Positions 11,281 to 19,715 of a DNA stretch of 64,000 nt are shown in pieces. Each line of letters starts with the position of its first letter. Positions within the stretch are counted from its first letter, which is position 1. The notes under the pieces were generated by a model, which saw only the letters and a program-made list of their open reading frames with translations, had not been told where the DNA came from and made no database searches. The stretch comes from Mauremys mutica (Eukaryota; Chordata; Testudines; Geoemydidae): positions 28,161,340 through 28,225,339 of the forward strand of contig NC_059077.1 in NCBI RefSeq assembly GCF_020497125.1. The letters are read 5' to 3'. The position numbers and the translations under genes are program-made.

Positions 11281-11960
11281 GCCTCATGCCTCTCCCAGGG
11301 CTGATTTCAAGCCCTTCAGGGCAGGAGCGGGTGGCCACCCTGCTACGGGGCTCCACCCCTGAAGCCCTGCTCCCACCCCTCCTCTCCTTCCAGAGGCCCC
11401 GGCCAAGCCGGAACTGGAGCAGGGCTGGGGGAAGCAAAAGTAGCCCCCACCCATGTCCCCAGCCCCCCCCATCCAGGGCAGGTAAAGGAACCTGTTCCTC
11501 ACAGCTGCCCGGGCAGCTCTCCCCTACCTGGCTCCAGCTGGGGTGGGCAGTGGGGAGGGATGGGAGGCTCGGAGCTGAAGTCCAGCCATGGTAAGAGTCA
11601 CATGGCACCTGTGGGGAGCTGGGGTGGACCCTCCACCCACCCTGGGCAGGGATATAGGCTGGAGGCTGTTCTCAGCAGGCCCCCCACACTGTGAGCAGGT
11701 GGAGGGTCTGCCCCGGCTCCCACAGCTGCCTGTGCAGCACTTATCCTGGCCGGGCTGTGGCTCCGAACACCCTCCCACCCCCCCGCCAACCAGAGTTGTG
11801 TCGGGGAGAGCCGCGCAGGCAGCTGTTGGGAGCTGGCATGGAGTCACGGATGCTCTACCTCCACCTGCCCTGGGGCAGGGTCCACCCTGGCGAAAAGTGG
11901 ATGGGTTACGGCACCTGTTGGCCATGCCACACTCCTTTCTTCCTGCCTGCCTGCCAGTGA
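11281..11960. other. GC-rich repeat-like tract, no gene
   Basis: C-rich and G-rich runs, with open frames up to 166 codons on both strands. Overlapping frames in several phases, low stop density and absence of any domain argue against coding. It may be the remainder of a GC-rich MITE into which the LTR-like element inserted. Confidence 0.35.
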
Positions 11961-12064
11961 TGAACCAGCATGAAGCCTGTTTCCACCAAATACCCCTTCA
12001 TATACAGCCACTTGCACAATGGAATCATGGTGGCTACGATATCTGTCTTCGTTATTTTAGGTAC

Positions 12065-12235
12065 TTGTATGGTCCCCCATTACTCTAGTATTTGAGCACC
12101 TCAGTATCTTTAATGTATGTGTCCTTACCTCTCCCCTGTGAGGTAGGGCAGTGGTATAACCTGAGACACAGAGCGATTAAATGAGTTGCCCAAAGTCAGG
12201 CAGAAATTCTACACTGAGTGTCTCCTACAGTCCTT
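12065..12235 (+). repeat. MIR-like SINE
   Basis: AGCACCTCAGTATCTTTAAT, CTGTGAGGTAGGGCAGTGGT and TGAGTTGCCCAAAGTCAGGC are in MIR order. It resembles the copy at 37375-37565. Confidence 0.65.
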
Positions 12236-12615
12236 GCATTGCTAGGGGAAGTTCAGCCTTAGGAGAAAATGTTTTCACCCCTCTTAGCCAGAAGGCTGAG
12301 AAGCTACACACCTATAGTAGCCAACATTTTGAAACACTGGTTACTCAAAGTTTATGCAGCTAAATCCACATATGGCTATCTACTTGGTTAAGTGCAAAAC
12401 TCTCCTGATCTTCTCTTCACTAAACAGATTATTAGATTCGTTTGGCAAATTGAAGCGGAAAATCTGGCCCCAGGTTCCATATTACTTATGGCTCATATAG
12501 TGCCATAAGTATAACTTGTAATTGGTAAACTGTGCCAAAAAATAACAAGACCTCTGCCCTGGAGAACTGGCAGTCTGTAGACGTGTGTTGGCACAGTAGG
12601 CTAGATTACAATATT
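12236..12615. other. No feature recognised
   Basis: Unique-looking AT-rich sequence. Confidence 0.3.
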
Positions 12616-12992
12616 CAGTAGAACCTCGAGTTACGAACACCTCGGGAATGGAGGTTTTTCGTAACTGAACAAAATGTTATGGTGGTTCTTTCAAAAGTTT
12701 ACAACTAATCATTGACTTAATACAGCTTTGAAATTTTACTATGCAGAAGGAAAATGCTGCTTTTAACCATCTTAATTTAAATGAAACAAGCACAGAAAGT
12801 TTCCTAACTCTGTTATTTTTTAATAGTTTACGTTTAACACAGTACTGTACTGTATTTTTGTGGGGTTTTTTTTGTTTTTGTTTTCTTTTTTGTCTCTGCT
12901 GCTGCCTGATTGTGTACTTCTGGTTCCAAATGAGGTGTGTAGTTGACCAGTCAGTTTGTAACTCTGGTGTTTGTAGTTCTGAGGTTCTACTC
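12616..12992. mobile_element. Pogo/Tigger-like MITE
   Basis: Left terminus CAGTAGAACCTCGAGTTACG and the reverse complement of the right terminus GAGTAGAACCTCAGAACTAC match over about 26 bp. TA follows the right end at 12993-12994. The left TA is not clean. The interior is AT-rich with T runs and has no transposase. Confidence 0.6.
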
Positions 12993-13166
12993 TAATACAA
13001 AACAAACACAGTTGTGTGTGGCTGTGCTACATGTTTTGTCTTTTAAATATTTTATATATTTTTGTTAGAGAGGAAAGTGCCTTCTGAAATCAGACTCTCC
13101 GCAAAAATCCGCTGTGTTTTTTGTACCTTTCTGAAATGACTGTAAAAGAAAATACTTTGTAACTGA

Positions 13167-13200
13167 GGGTACGTCTACACTACGGGACTATTCCGAATTT
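13167..13200. repeat. Left terminal inverted repeat
   Basis: GGGTACGTCTACACTA begins the transposon directly after target-site TGA. It pairs imperfectly with the right end. These are the expected binding and cleavage sites of the transposase/Myb-like complex. Confidence 0.8.
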
Positions 13201-13539
13201 GCATAAACCGGTTTTGTAAAACAGATTTTATAAAATCGAGTGCGCGCGGCCACACTAAACACATTAAATCGGTGGTGTGCGTCCATGGTCCGAGGCTAGC
13301 GTCGATTTCTGGAGCGTTGCACTGTGGGTAGCTATCCCGTAGCTATCCCATAGTTCCCGCAGCCTCCCCCGCCCCTTGGCATTTCCGGGTTGAGATCCCA
13401 GTGCCTGATGGGGCAAAAATCATTTTCGCGGGTGGTTCTGGGTACAGCCTCACCCCTCCCTCCCTCCCTGACAGCGGCAGACAACCGTTTCGCGCCTTTT
13501 TTGCTTGGTGAACCATGCAGACGCCATAGCACAGCAAGC

Positions 13540-14829
13540 ATGGACCCTGCTCAGCTCCATACTGCAATCGTGGATGTTTTAAACACCTCGCGCACTCTCG
13601 TGCAGTATATGCTGAACCAGGACCTTCGAACCGAGGCGAGTAAGAGGCGGATACGGCAGCGGGGCGATGACAGTGATGAGGACGTGGACACAGAATTATC
13701 TCAAACCGCGGGCCCCGGCGCTTTGGAGACCCTGATGGTAATGGGGCAGATTCTATCCATTGAACGCCGATTTTGGGCCCGGGAAACAAGCACTGACTGG
13801 TGGGACCGCATTGTGTTGCAGGTGTGGGACGATTCCCAGTGGCTGCGAAACTTTCGCATGTGTAAGGGCACTTTCATGGAACTTTGTGACTTGCTTGCCC
13901 CTGCCCTGAAACGCCATAATACCAAGATGAGAGCAGCCCTCACAGTAGAGAAGCGAGTGGCGATAGCCCTGTGGAAGCTTGCAACGCCAGACAGCTACCG
14001 GTCAGTCGGGAATCAATTTGGAGTTGGAAAATCTACTGTGGGGGCTGCTGTGATGCAAGTAGCCAAAGCAATCACTAAGCTGCTGCTACGAAAGGTTGTG
14101 ACTCTGGGAAACGTGCAGGCCATAGTGGATGGCTTTGCTGCAATGGGATTCCCTAACTGTGGGGGGGCGATAGATGGAACCCATATCCCTATCTTGGCAC
14201 CGCAGCACCAGGGCACCCAGTACGTAAACCGGAAGGGGTACTTTTCAATGGTGCTGCAAGCACTGGTGGATCACAAGGGACGTTTCACAAACATCCACGC
14301 GGGATGGCCAGGGAGGGTTCATGACGCTCGCGTATTCAGAAGCACTACTCTGTTTAAACGGCTGCAGCAAGGGACTTACTTCCCAGACCAGAAAATAACA
14401 GTTGGGGATGTTGAAATGCCTGTCGTTATCCTGGGGGACCCAGCCTACCCCTTGATGCCATGGCTCATGAAGCCATACACAGGCAGCCTGGACAGTGGTC
14501 AGGATCTGTTCAATTACAGGCTGAGCAAGTGCAGAATGGTGGTGGAATGTGCATTTGGCCGTTTAAAGGCGCGCTGGCGCACATTACTGACTCGCTCAGA
14601 CCTCAGCCAAACCAATGTCCCCTATGTTATTGCTGCTTGCTGTATTCTCCACAATCTCTGTGAGAGTAAGGGGGAGACCTTTATGGCGGGGTGGGAGGCT
14701 GAGGCAAATCACCTGGCCGCTGATTACGCGCAGCCAGACACCAGGGAGATTAGAAGAGCACACCAGGAAGCGGTGCGCATCAGAGAAGCTTTGAAAACGA
14801 GCTTCATCAATGGCCAGGGTACAGTGTGA
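13540..14829 (+). CDS. PIF/Harbinger DDE transposase
   Basis: Encodes a 429-residue transposase of the DDE_Tnp_4 (HARBI1-like) family. It acts in the nucleus to cut the element at its TIRs and join it to 3-bp targets. I chose the start MDPAQLH at 13540 because it matches the N-terminus I associate with turtle copies; the frame stays open to an ATG at 13390, which would add 50 residues. Order: acidic linker (about 40-55), a WW-containing block (87-88), a helix-turn-helix-like block SYRSVGNQFGVGKSTVG (152-168), then the RNase H-like core. Catalytic residues visible: D212 in GGAIDGTH, D300 in ILGDPAYP and E336 in VECAFGRLK, giving a DD35E spacing. RKGYFSMVLQ and GRVHDARVF are further family signatures. 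No stops or frameshifts. Length is normal. An AATAAA lies 95 bp after the stop. Transposition would normally also need the Myb-like partner, which is broken here. Confidence 0.93.
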   Translation: MDPAQLHTAIVDVLNTSRTLVQYMLNQDLRTEASKRRIRQRGDDSDEDVDTELSQTAGPGALETLMVMGQILSIERRFWARETSTDWWDRIVLQVWDDSQWLRNFRMCKGTFMELCDLLAPALKRHNTKMRAALTVEKRVAIALWKLATPDSYRSVGNQFGVGKSTVGAAVMQVAKAITKLLLRKVVTLGNVQAIVDGFAAMGFPNCGGAIDGTHIPILAPQHQGTQYVNRKGYFSMVLQALVDHKGRFTNIHAGWPGRVHDARVFRSTTLFKRLQQGTYFPDQKITVGDVEMPVVILGDPAYPLMPWLMKPYTGSLDSGQDLFNYRLSKCRMVVECAFGRLKARWRTLLTRSDLSQTNVPYVIAACCILHNLCESKGETFMAGWEAEANHLAADYAQPDTREIRRAHQEAVRIREALKTSFINGQGTV

Positions 14830-14923
14830 CTGCTGTGTTTGTTGATGAACACCCAACCCCCTTGATTGACTCAGTCCCTGTAAGCAACTCCCCCTCCCCC
14901 TTCGAGTACAGCTTACTTATGCA

Positions 14924-14929
14924 AATAAA
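14924..14929 (+). promoter_or_regulatory. Poly(A) signal of transposase
   Basis: AATAAA 95 bp after the transposase stop codon, within ATGCAAATAAAGTCACTC. Confidence 0.7.
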
Positions 14930-14957
14930 GTCACTCTCATTTAAAAAGCATGAATTC

Positions 14958-14963
14958 TTTATT
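14958..14963 (-). promoter_or_regulatory. Poly(A) signal of Myb-like gene
   Basis: Plus-strand TTTATT, so AATAAA on the minus strand, about 85 nt after the minus-strand stop at 15048. It lies 29 bp from the opposing signal, so the two genes end almost tail to tail. Confidence 0.7.
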
Positions 14964-15047
14964 GATTCATTATAAAAAGAGGGAGAGAAGTAAGGGTGTG
15001 CTTTGGGAGGAGGAAAGGAGGGATGGAGAAGGCCATTAAAAAATAAT

Positions 15048-17025
15048 TCAGAGTAACGGCATCCTTCTGGTTGGGCTGTCCACGGGGGTGGAGTGGGCGG
15101 GTGCACGGAGCCTCCCCCCACGCGTTCTTACACGTCTGGGTGAGGAGGCTAAGGAACATGGTGAGGGGGGAGGGTGGTTATACAGGGGCTGCAGCGGCAC
15201 TCTGTGATCCTGCTGCCGTTCCTGAAGCTCCACAAGACGCCGGAGCATGTCAGTTTGATCACGCAGCAGCCCCAGAGTTGCATCCCACCACCGCTGATCT
15301 TCCTGCCGCCACCGCTGATTTTCCTGCCGGTCTTCCTGCCGCCACCTCTCATCTCGGTTGTCCCTCCTGTCCTCACGTTCATCCCTCCTGTCCTCACGTT
15401 CACTGGCCTCTTTCCTGTAATTTGAAACCACGTCCTTCCACTCATTCAGATGAGCTCTTTCATTGCGTGTAACTTCCATAATATCCGAGAACATCTCATC
15501 TCGCGTCTTCTTTTTCCTCCGCCTTATCTGTGCTAGCCTTTGGGATGGAGGAGGGACGCTTGAAAAATTTGCAGCTGCATGAGGGAGATAAATATTTAGA
15601 AAGATACATTTTACAGAACAATGGTTATACTCTTTCACAGTGAAAAGCACTATTCACCTTACATAGCACATGTGATTTCCCTACAAGGTCGCATTTTTCA
15701 TCTTAATAGTGACTGCTTGCATCTCTGGGGTTACAGATCTCAGACACAGGTCCAGGCATCAGGATTCAGCTTGCATGCGGCCATGGTAAGCCACTGTCTC
15801 AGTGATTTACCCCTCCCCCCCCAACGCATGGCTAATACCACGCTAGCTCCCTGCTAATCAACAACCTTCCCCCTCCCCCCCACCCACTGCTTGTCCGGTA
15901 GCTTGGGGAAGATCGCCTCGCCGGTGACCAAACAGAAAAGATCATCGGCATTTCACTCCTCCCTCCCCCCCGCTTCGCTACGTGCAGGAAAGTGTTTTTT
16001 TTAAGCTGCTGCATTCCACGAACCCAGTAGAAAAATGGCCACCCCCCTTACTTAAATTCCTGATTTTTAACCAGGTTATCCTGAACGATATCACTTTGCT
16101 GAGGATAACAGAACAAGATAAAGAGCGGATGCTTCTTGAATGCCAGCAGTCACCGGGACCATACGCTGCGATGCTTTGCCACGCAATGATACCTGATTAC
16201 TCGCTACATGCATGGCATGGTAAAGTGTCCTACCATGGTGGGCGGAACAAGGATGCCTTGCCCAGAAACCTTCTGCAAAGGCTTCTGGAGTACCTACAGG
16301 AGCGCTTCATCGAGATGTCCCTGGAGGATTTCCTCTCAATCCCCGGACATGTTAACAAACTTTTCTAAGTAACTATACTGTCTGCGAATGCATCCCAAGT
16401 CCTCTGGGCAAATCAATCATTAAAAAAGGCTTGCTTAAAAAACACTGTTTGCTATTTGCAAAGGTACACTCACCAGAGCTCCCTTCCAGGGCGTCATTCT
16501 CTGGAATAGTTGCTTGTGAGGGCTGGGAGCAGGGTAATTCCGTCAGGGTGATAAAAAGCTCCTGGCTGCTGGGGTTCACGGAGTGCTGTGTGCTCTCTGC
16601 GAGGTCTTCCTCTTCTTCTTCCTCTTCATCTTCCCGTCTGCATAATCCTCAGACATGGCAGAGATTACAACCCCCACCTCGGAATCCACGGTCAGGGGTG
16701 GGGTACTTGTGGCGCAGCCCCCTAAAATTGCATGCAGCTCATCATAGAAGCGGCATGTTTTTCGACCTGCCCCGGACCTTCCGTTTGCTTCTTTGGTTTT
16801 CTGGTAGGCTTGTCTGAGCTCCTTAACTTTCACTCTGCACTGCACGGAGTCCCTGCTGTGGCCTTTATCCGTCATAGCCTTAGAAATTCTTTCAAATACT
16901 TTTTCATTTCGTCTTTTGGAACGCAGTTCTGTTAGCACTGAATCCTCTCCCCATATAGCGATCAGATCCATTACCTCCCGAGCGGTCCATGCTGGGGCTC
17001 TTTTTCAATTCTCAGGAGACTGCAT
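15048..17025 (-). pseudogene. Harbinger Myb/SANT-like accessory gene, two exons, broken
   Basis: DNA-binding partner of the Harbinger transposase, thought to help nuclear import and TIR binding. Exon 1 runs 17025 to 16474. ATG at 17025, then a Myb_DNA-bind_4 (trihelix-like) domain with APAWTAREVMDLIAIWGED, RDSVQCRVKVKELRQAYQK and CRFYDELHAILGG. Intron 16473-15575 has donor CTG|GTGAGT and acceptor ATGCAG|CTG, phase 1. Exon 2 runs 15574 to 15048: basic RRRKKKTRDEMF, FSDIMEVTRNERAHLNEWKD, a repetitive charged R/E/D/W-Q coiled coil (DNA repeats at 15290-15410), then a Pro/Arg tail. Two breaks: TGA at 17007-17005 in the N-terminus (probably CGA by CpG decay), and a one-base loss near 16633-16635 that turns an acidic Glu/Asp run into a Lys/Arg run and reaches TGA at 16578. 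The shifted frame continues NPSSQELFITLTE into the donor. An internal ATG at 16971 could bypass the first break but not the second. Confidence 0.85.
15982..16368 (+). CDS. Third Harbinger reading frame, unknown function
   Basis: A 128-codon plus-strand frame inside the intron of the opposite-strand Myb-like gene. The likely coding part starts after TGATTTTTAACCAG (16061-16074), a good splice acceptor in phase 0. It then runs VILNDITLLRITEQDKERML to EMSLEDFLSIPGHVNKLF and stops at 16366-16368. An ATTAAA lies at 16419-16424, 51 bp downstream, as for a terminal exon. The composition (charged helices, few low-complexity runs) looks protein-like. I recognise no domain. From memory the same block occurs in other turtle Harbinger copies. 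The upstream exon is not identified. It could be a terminal exon, a third transposon gene, or chance conservation of regulatory DNA. Confidence 0.4.
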   Translation: MQESVFFKLLHSTNPVEKWPPPLLKFLIFNQVILNDITLLRITEQDKERMLLECQQSPGPYAAMLCHAMIPDYSLHAWHGKVSYHGGRNKDALPRNLLQRLLEYLQERFIEMSLEDFLSIPGHVNKLF

Positions 17026-17379
17026 TGTTAACTGTGCTGATGAGCTGTGCGTGGTCACCTGTGCTGATGAGATGAGATCTCCACGCTGGGGAAGCAGGAA
17101 ATGAATTTCAAAAGTTCGCGGGGCTTTTCCTGTCTACCTGGCCAGTGCATCCGAGTTGAGAATGCTGTCCAGAGCGGTCAGTGGTGCACTGTGGGATAGC
17201 TCCCGGAGGCCAATACCGTCGATTGCGGCCACACTAACCCTATTCCGATATGTTAATACCGATATTAGCGCTACTCCTCTCGTCGGGCAGGAGTACAGAA
17301 ACCGATTTAAAGAGCCATTAAAATCGATATAAGGTGCCTCCTAGTGTGGACGGTTGTGGCGTTAAATCGGTTTTAGGCT

Positions 17380-17416
17380 CCTAAAACCGATTTAAACGCC
17401 TAGTGTAGACCAGGCC
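17380..17416. repeat. Right terminal inverted repeat
   Basis: Ends CGCCTAGTGTAGACCAGGCC just before TGA. The nearby inverted words AATCGGTTTTAGG and CCTAAAACCGATTT (17365-17393) form a subterminal palindrome. Confidence 0.8.
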
Positions 17417-17419
17417 TGA

Positions 17420-18123
17420 GACCTCCAGTTTTAGCTACATTAGGCTTTGTCACACTAGGCTTGAATGGCTTTTAATCTTCATCACTGAGTTAAGTGCCTG
17501 GTAAGGGAATGGTGAATACAACCTGATGTGTAGGGTTGCTAGGATCAAGTAACGCTGGAATAGCTCATTCAAAGTGAGAAAAAGATACGCATGTATACAA
17601 ATATCTGTGTTTATATGTGTTGCACCGTTTGCTATACATTTGATAACTGCTCTAAGCTGTTTCTTTCATACAATACCAGTCGTTATCATGTTGATATGCA
17701 GGTGTCAAGAAGCCACTGAACAGACATAAAATGTAGTCGACCTAAAGTAAAACTGATCTCTGCTGATGTCCAGTACTAATGCAGCTATCTATTTTATATC
17801 AATTCTGTTCCTATTGATTTCAGTGGAAGTTGCTTCAGAGAACAGAATTTGTCCTGTTAATGAAATAGTGGGTCTCCATATTTGGGATTTCTCACTGAGC
17901 TATTGTAACAATGTGTCTGTTTCAGGTGATAAGAAGCCTATTGTGTGTTATGGTTCACGGGGGCATAGCAAGGCTGGAAGGTGAATTGCTTTGGAAAGCT
18001 CTGCCCCTCACATGCCCTCTCCATGAGGAAGATGACAATCCTGTGCCCTTGAAACAAGCTGCTCTCCAGAGGTTATGAAAAACATTGACAGGATTCACTT
18101 TTGAACCATTTTTCAGATGATGA
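17420..18123. other. No feature recognised
   Basis: Flank of the Harbinger element. A 72-codon frame at 17766-17984 begins with a hydrophobic stretch but has no family match or splice context, so I do not call it a gene. Confidence 0.3.
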
Positions 18124-18194
18124 GCTGCCTCAGTGCCACAAGGACTCCTGTTCTTTTTGCAGATAGACTAACATGGCTGCTACTCTGAAACCTG
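18124..18194 (-). repeat. Dispersed repeat X, partial copy
   Basis: AGTGCCACAAGGACTCCTGT then TCTTTTTGCAGATAGACTAA and CATGGCTGCTACTCTGAAAC. It overlaps one end of the repeat X family and shows sequence beyond the end of the copy at 45848-45940. Confidence 0.6.
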
Positions 18195-18624
18195 AGACAA
18201 TAGTTTGTTTGCTTATAATGAATACATCTGTAAAAGCATGTGTCTCCAGGCTGGGGGGGGAGGGGTGGTTACACCAGGGTGATGAGAATTAGGGGAAAAA
18301 CCAGTAAGGATAAATGGACTAGAGCACCCAGGTTGTGTGTGAACAGGCTGATGCAGTTGTTGCCACATTTATCTACTTACTGTATTTCTGTAGTGATCAC
18401 TGCTGTAGTATTGGAGCAGGAAATACAGTGATTTGATCAATCCCCTGCCCTAGCTGACTTGTTTCAAGTGCCCTAACACATTTTAAATTAACTTTTAAAG
18501 AATTTTCATCAGAAAGTCGCTGGGGCCATCTTTGGACATAGGCTTCTGAGGATTATCTTCATCTGCTCCTTCCCTTTTCCCCACCTCTCTCCTTTTGGTT
18601 GTGTGTAAGTTTTTAAAATGTGTT
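18195..18624. other. No feature recognised
   Basis: Unique-looking sequence with a short G run at 18253. Confidence 0.3.
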
Positions 18625-19050
18625 TTATTTATAATACGGTAGCGTCAAGAGGGCCCCATCTGAGATCAGAACGCCATTGTGCGAGGCACTGTACAAACAC
18701 AGTGAGAGACAATTCTGCCCCGAAGTGTTCACACTCTAAATCAGGGGTCGGCAACCTTTCAGAAGTGGGGTGCCGAGTCTTCAGTTATTCACTCTAATTT
18801 AAGATTTCGCGTGCCAGTCATACATGTTAACGTTTTTAGAAGGTCTCTTTCTATAAGTCTATAATATATAACTAAACTATTGTTGTATGTAAAGTAAATA
18901 AGGCTTTTAAAATGTTCAAGAAGCTTCATTTAAAATTAAATTAAATGCAGAGCCCCATGGACCGGTGGCCAGGACCCGGGCAGTGTGAGTGCCACTGAAA
19001 ATCAGCTTGCATGCTGCAGGTTGCCTACTCCTGCTCTAAATAGACCATTT
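18625..19050 (+). repeat. Dispersed amniote repeat, split by hAT MITE
   Basis: GAGGGCCCCATCTGAGATCA, then GCACTGTACAAACACAG, then CTCTAAAT at 18734-18741, resuming with CTCTAAATAGACC at 19034. The same family recurs at 24545-24650 and 38310-38440. Class not known to me. Confidence 0.6.
18742..19033 (+). mobile_element. hAT MITE family B, copy 1
   Basis: CAGGGGTCGGCAACC to GGTTGCCTACTCCTG, 292 bp, flanked by a perfect 8-bp duplication CTCTAAAT (18734-18741 and 19034-19041), as expected for hAT. The core (AAGTCTATAATATATAACTA, AAGAAGCTTCATTTAAAAT, GGCCAGGACCCGGGCAGTG) is shared with copies at 34563-34873 and 56659-56946 and partly at 32092-32863. It carries no coding sequence. Confidence 0.9.
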
Positions 19051-19079
19051 AAAAGAATGAGAGAAAGGAATGATTTTAA

Positions 19080-19205
19080 CACCTTTGTACAGTTAGGGAA
19101 TGGAGGCACAGATAATAATTAAATGACTTGTCCTAGGTCACTCAAGAATCTGTAGCCTAGCGGGAATTTGAACCCAGATCTCCAAAGGCACAATCTGCCT
19201 TAATG
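19080..19205 (+). repeat. MIR-like SINE
   Basis: GGAATGGAGGCACAG, AAATGACTTGTCCTAGGTCA and GGAATTTGAACCCAGATCTC are in MIR order. Confidence 0.7.
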
Positions 19206-19599
19206 ACAGTATTCTACTTCTATAAGTACTTAAGACCAACAATCTGGATGTTTTTGTTCTTACTAGTATTTATTATTCTACACCTTTCTAAAGCCCCCAT
19301 TACTATAGTTTATTAATCAATGTAGCAGGAGCATTTAGAGAGTGTCACTCAAAAACATGTAAACATTAAAAGCAATAAGAAAACTAAGTTGAATCCTGCA
19401 GATTCCCTAAATGTAAACATTCACGCTCCTGCCATTTAAGGACAATCTTTCTCTTTTCTTTTCTACTTTTGTAGTCCCCAAAACAAATATTTGAAAACTG
19501 CTTCCATGAAAGACAGAAAGCTGCCTTTATCTCCAGGCTAGATGATGAAATACTAAAAAAGCTCTAGTTGAGGAATCTGGACTGGTTCCAGCAGCTACA

Positions 19600-19715
19600 T
19601 TGAAGCGCTGCCCCTGACACTGTCCTTCTTTCAGATGAAATGTTTAAACAAGGTCCTGCTTGTCTTGTAGTCTGTAAAGATCCTGTCAGGCTTTTCCAAG
19701 GATTAGGGTGATACC
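19600..19715 (+). repeat. Old dispersed repeat fragment
   Basis: TTCTTTCAGATGAAATGTTTAA then AAGATCCTGTCAGGCTTTTC and GGATTAGGGTGATACC match a widespread amniote repeat motif I recognise, probably part of a LINE 3' region. Class uncertain. Confidence 0.4.

Larger units (their letters stand above)
13167..17416 (+). mobile_element. PIF/Harbinger transposon, near complete
   Basis: A 4250-bp element. Left end GGGTACGTCTACACTACGGG and right end (reverse complement) GGCCTGGTCTACACTAGGCG are imperfect inverted termini sharing GTCTACACTA. Both subterminal regions contain AACCGGTTTT or AATCGGTTTT words. TGA flanks both sides (13164-13166 and 17417-17419) as a 3-bp target duplication. It carries an intact transposase on the plus strand, a damaged two-exon Myb/SANT-like gene on the minus strand and a third plus-strand reading frame. 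Two-gene architecture is the known hallmark of PIF/Harbinger. CpG-rich sequence is partly preserved, which suggests moderate age. Confidence 0.93.

Noticed and set aside
11524..12088. Open frames of 133 and 166 codons on opposite strands
   Set aside because: GC-rich, overlapping in several phases, no domain; low stop density explains them.
13343..13789. 148-codon minus-strand frame
   Set aside because: Shadow of the Harbinger 5' region and transposase on the opposite strand.
15290..15410. CRISPR-like or tandem array
   Set aside because: The short repeats encode the charged coiled coil of the Myb-like protein; there are no regular spacers.
15071..15472. 133-codon plus-strand frame
   Set aside because: Shadow of the repetitive coiled-coil exon of the minus-strand Myb-like gene.
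16431..16817. 128-codon plus-strand frame with a serine run
   Set aside because: Antisense of the Myb-like exon 1; the serine run is the reverse of its acidic tract.
17766..17984. Secreted peptide gene
   Set aside because: A hydrophobic N-terminus alone, with no family, splice context or conservation evidence.
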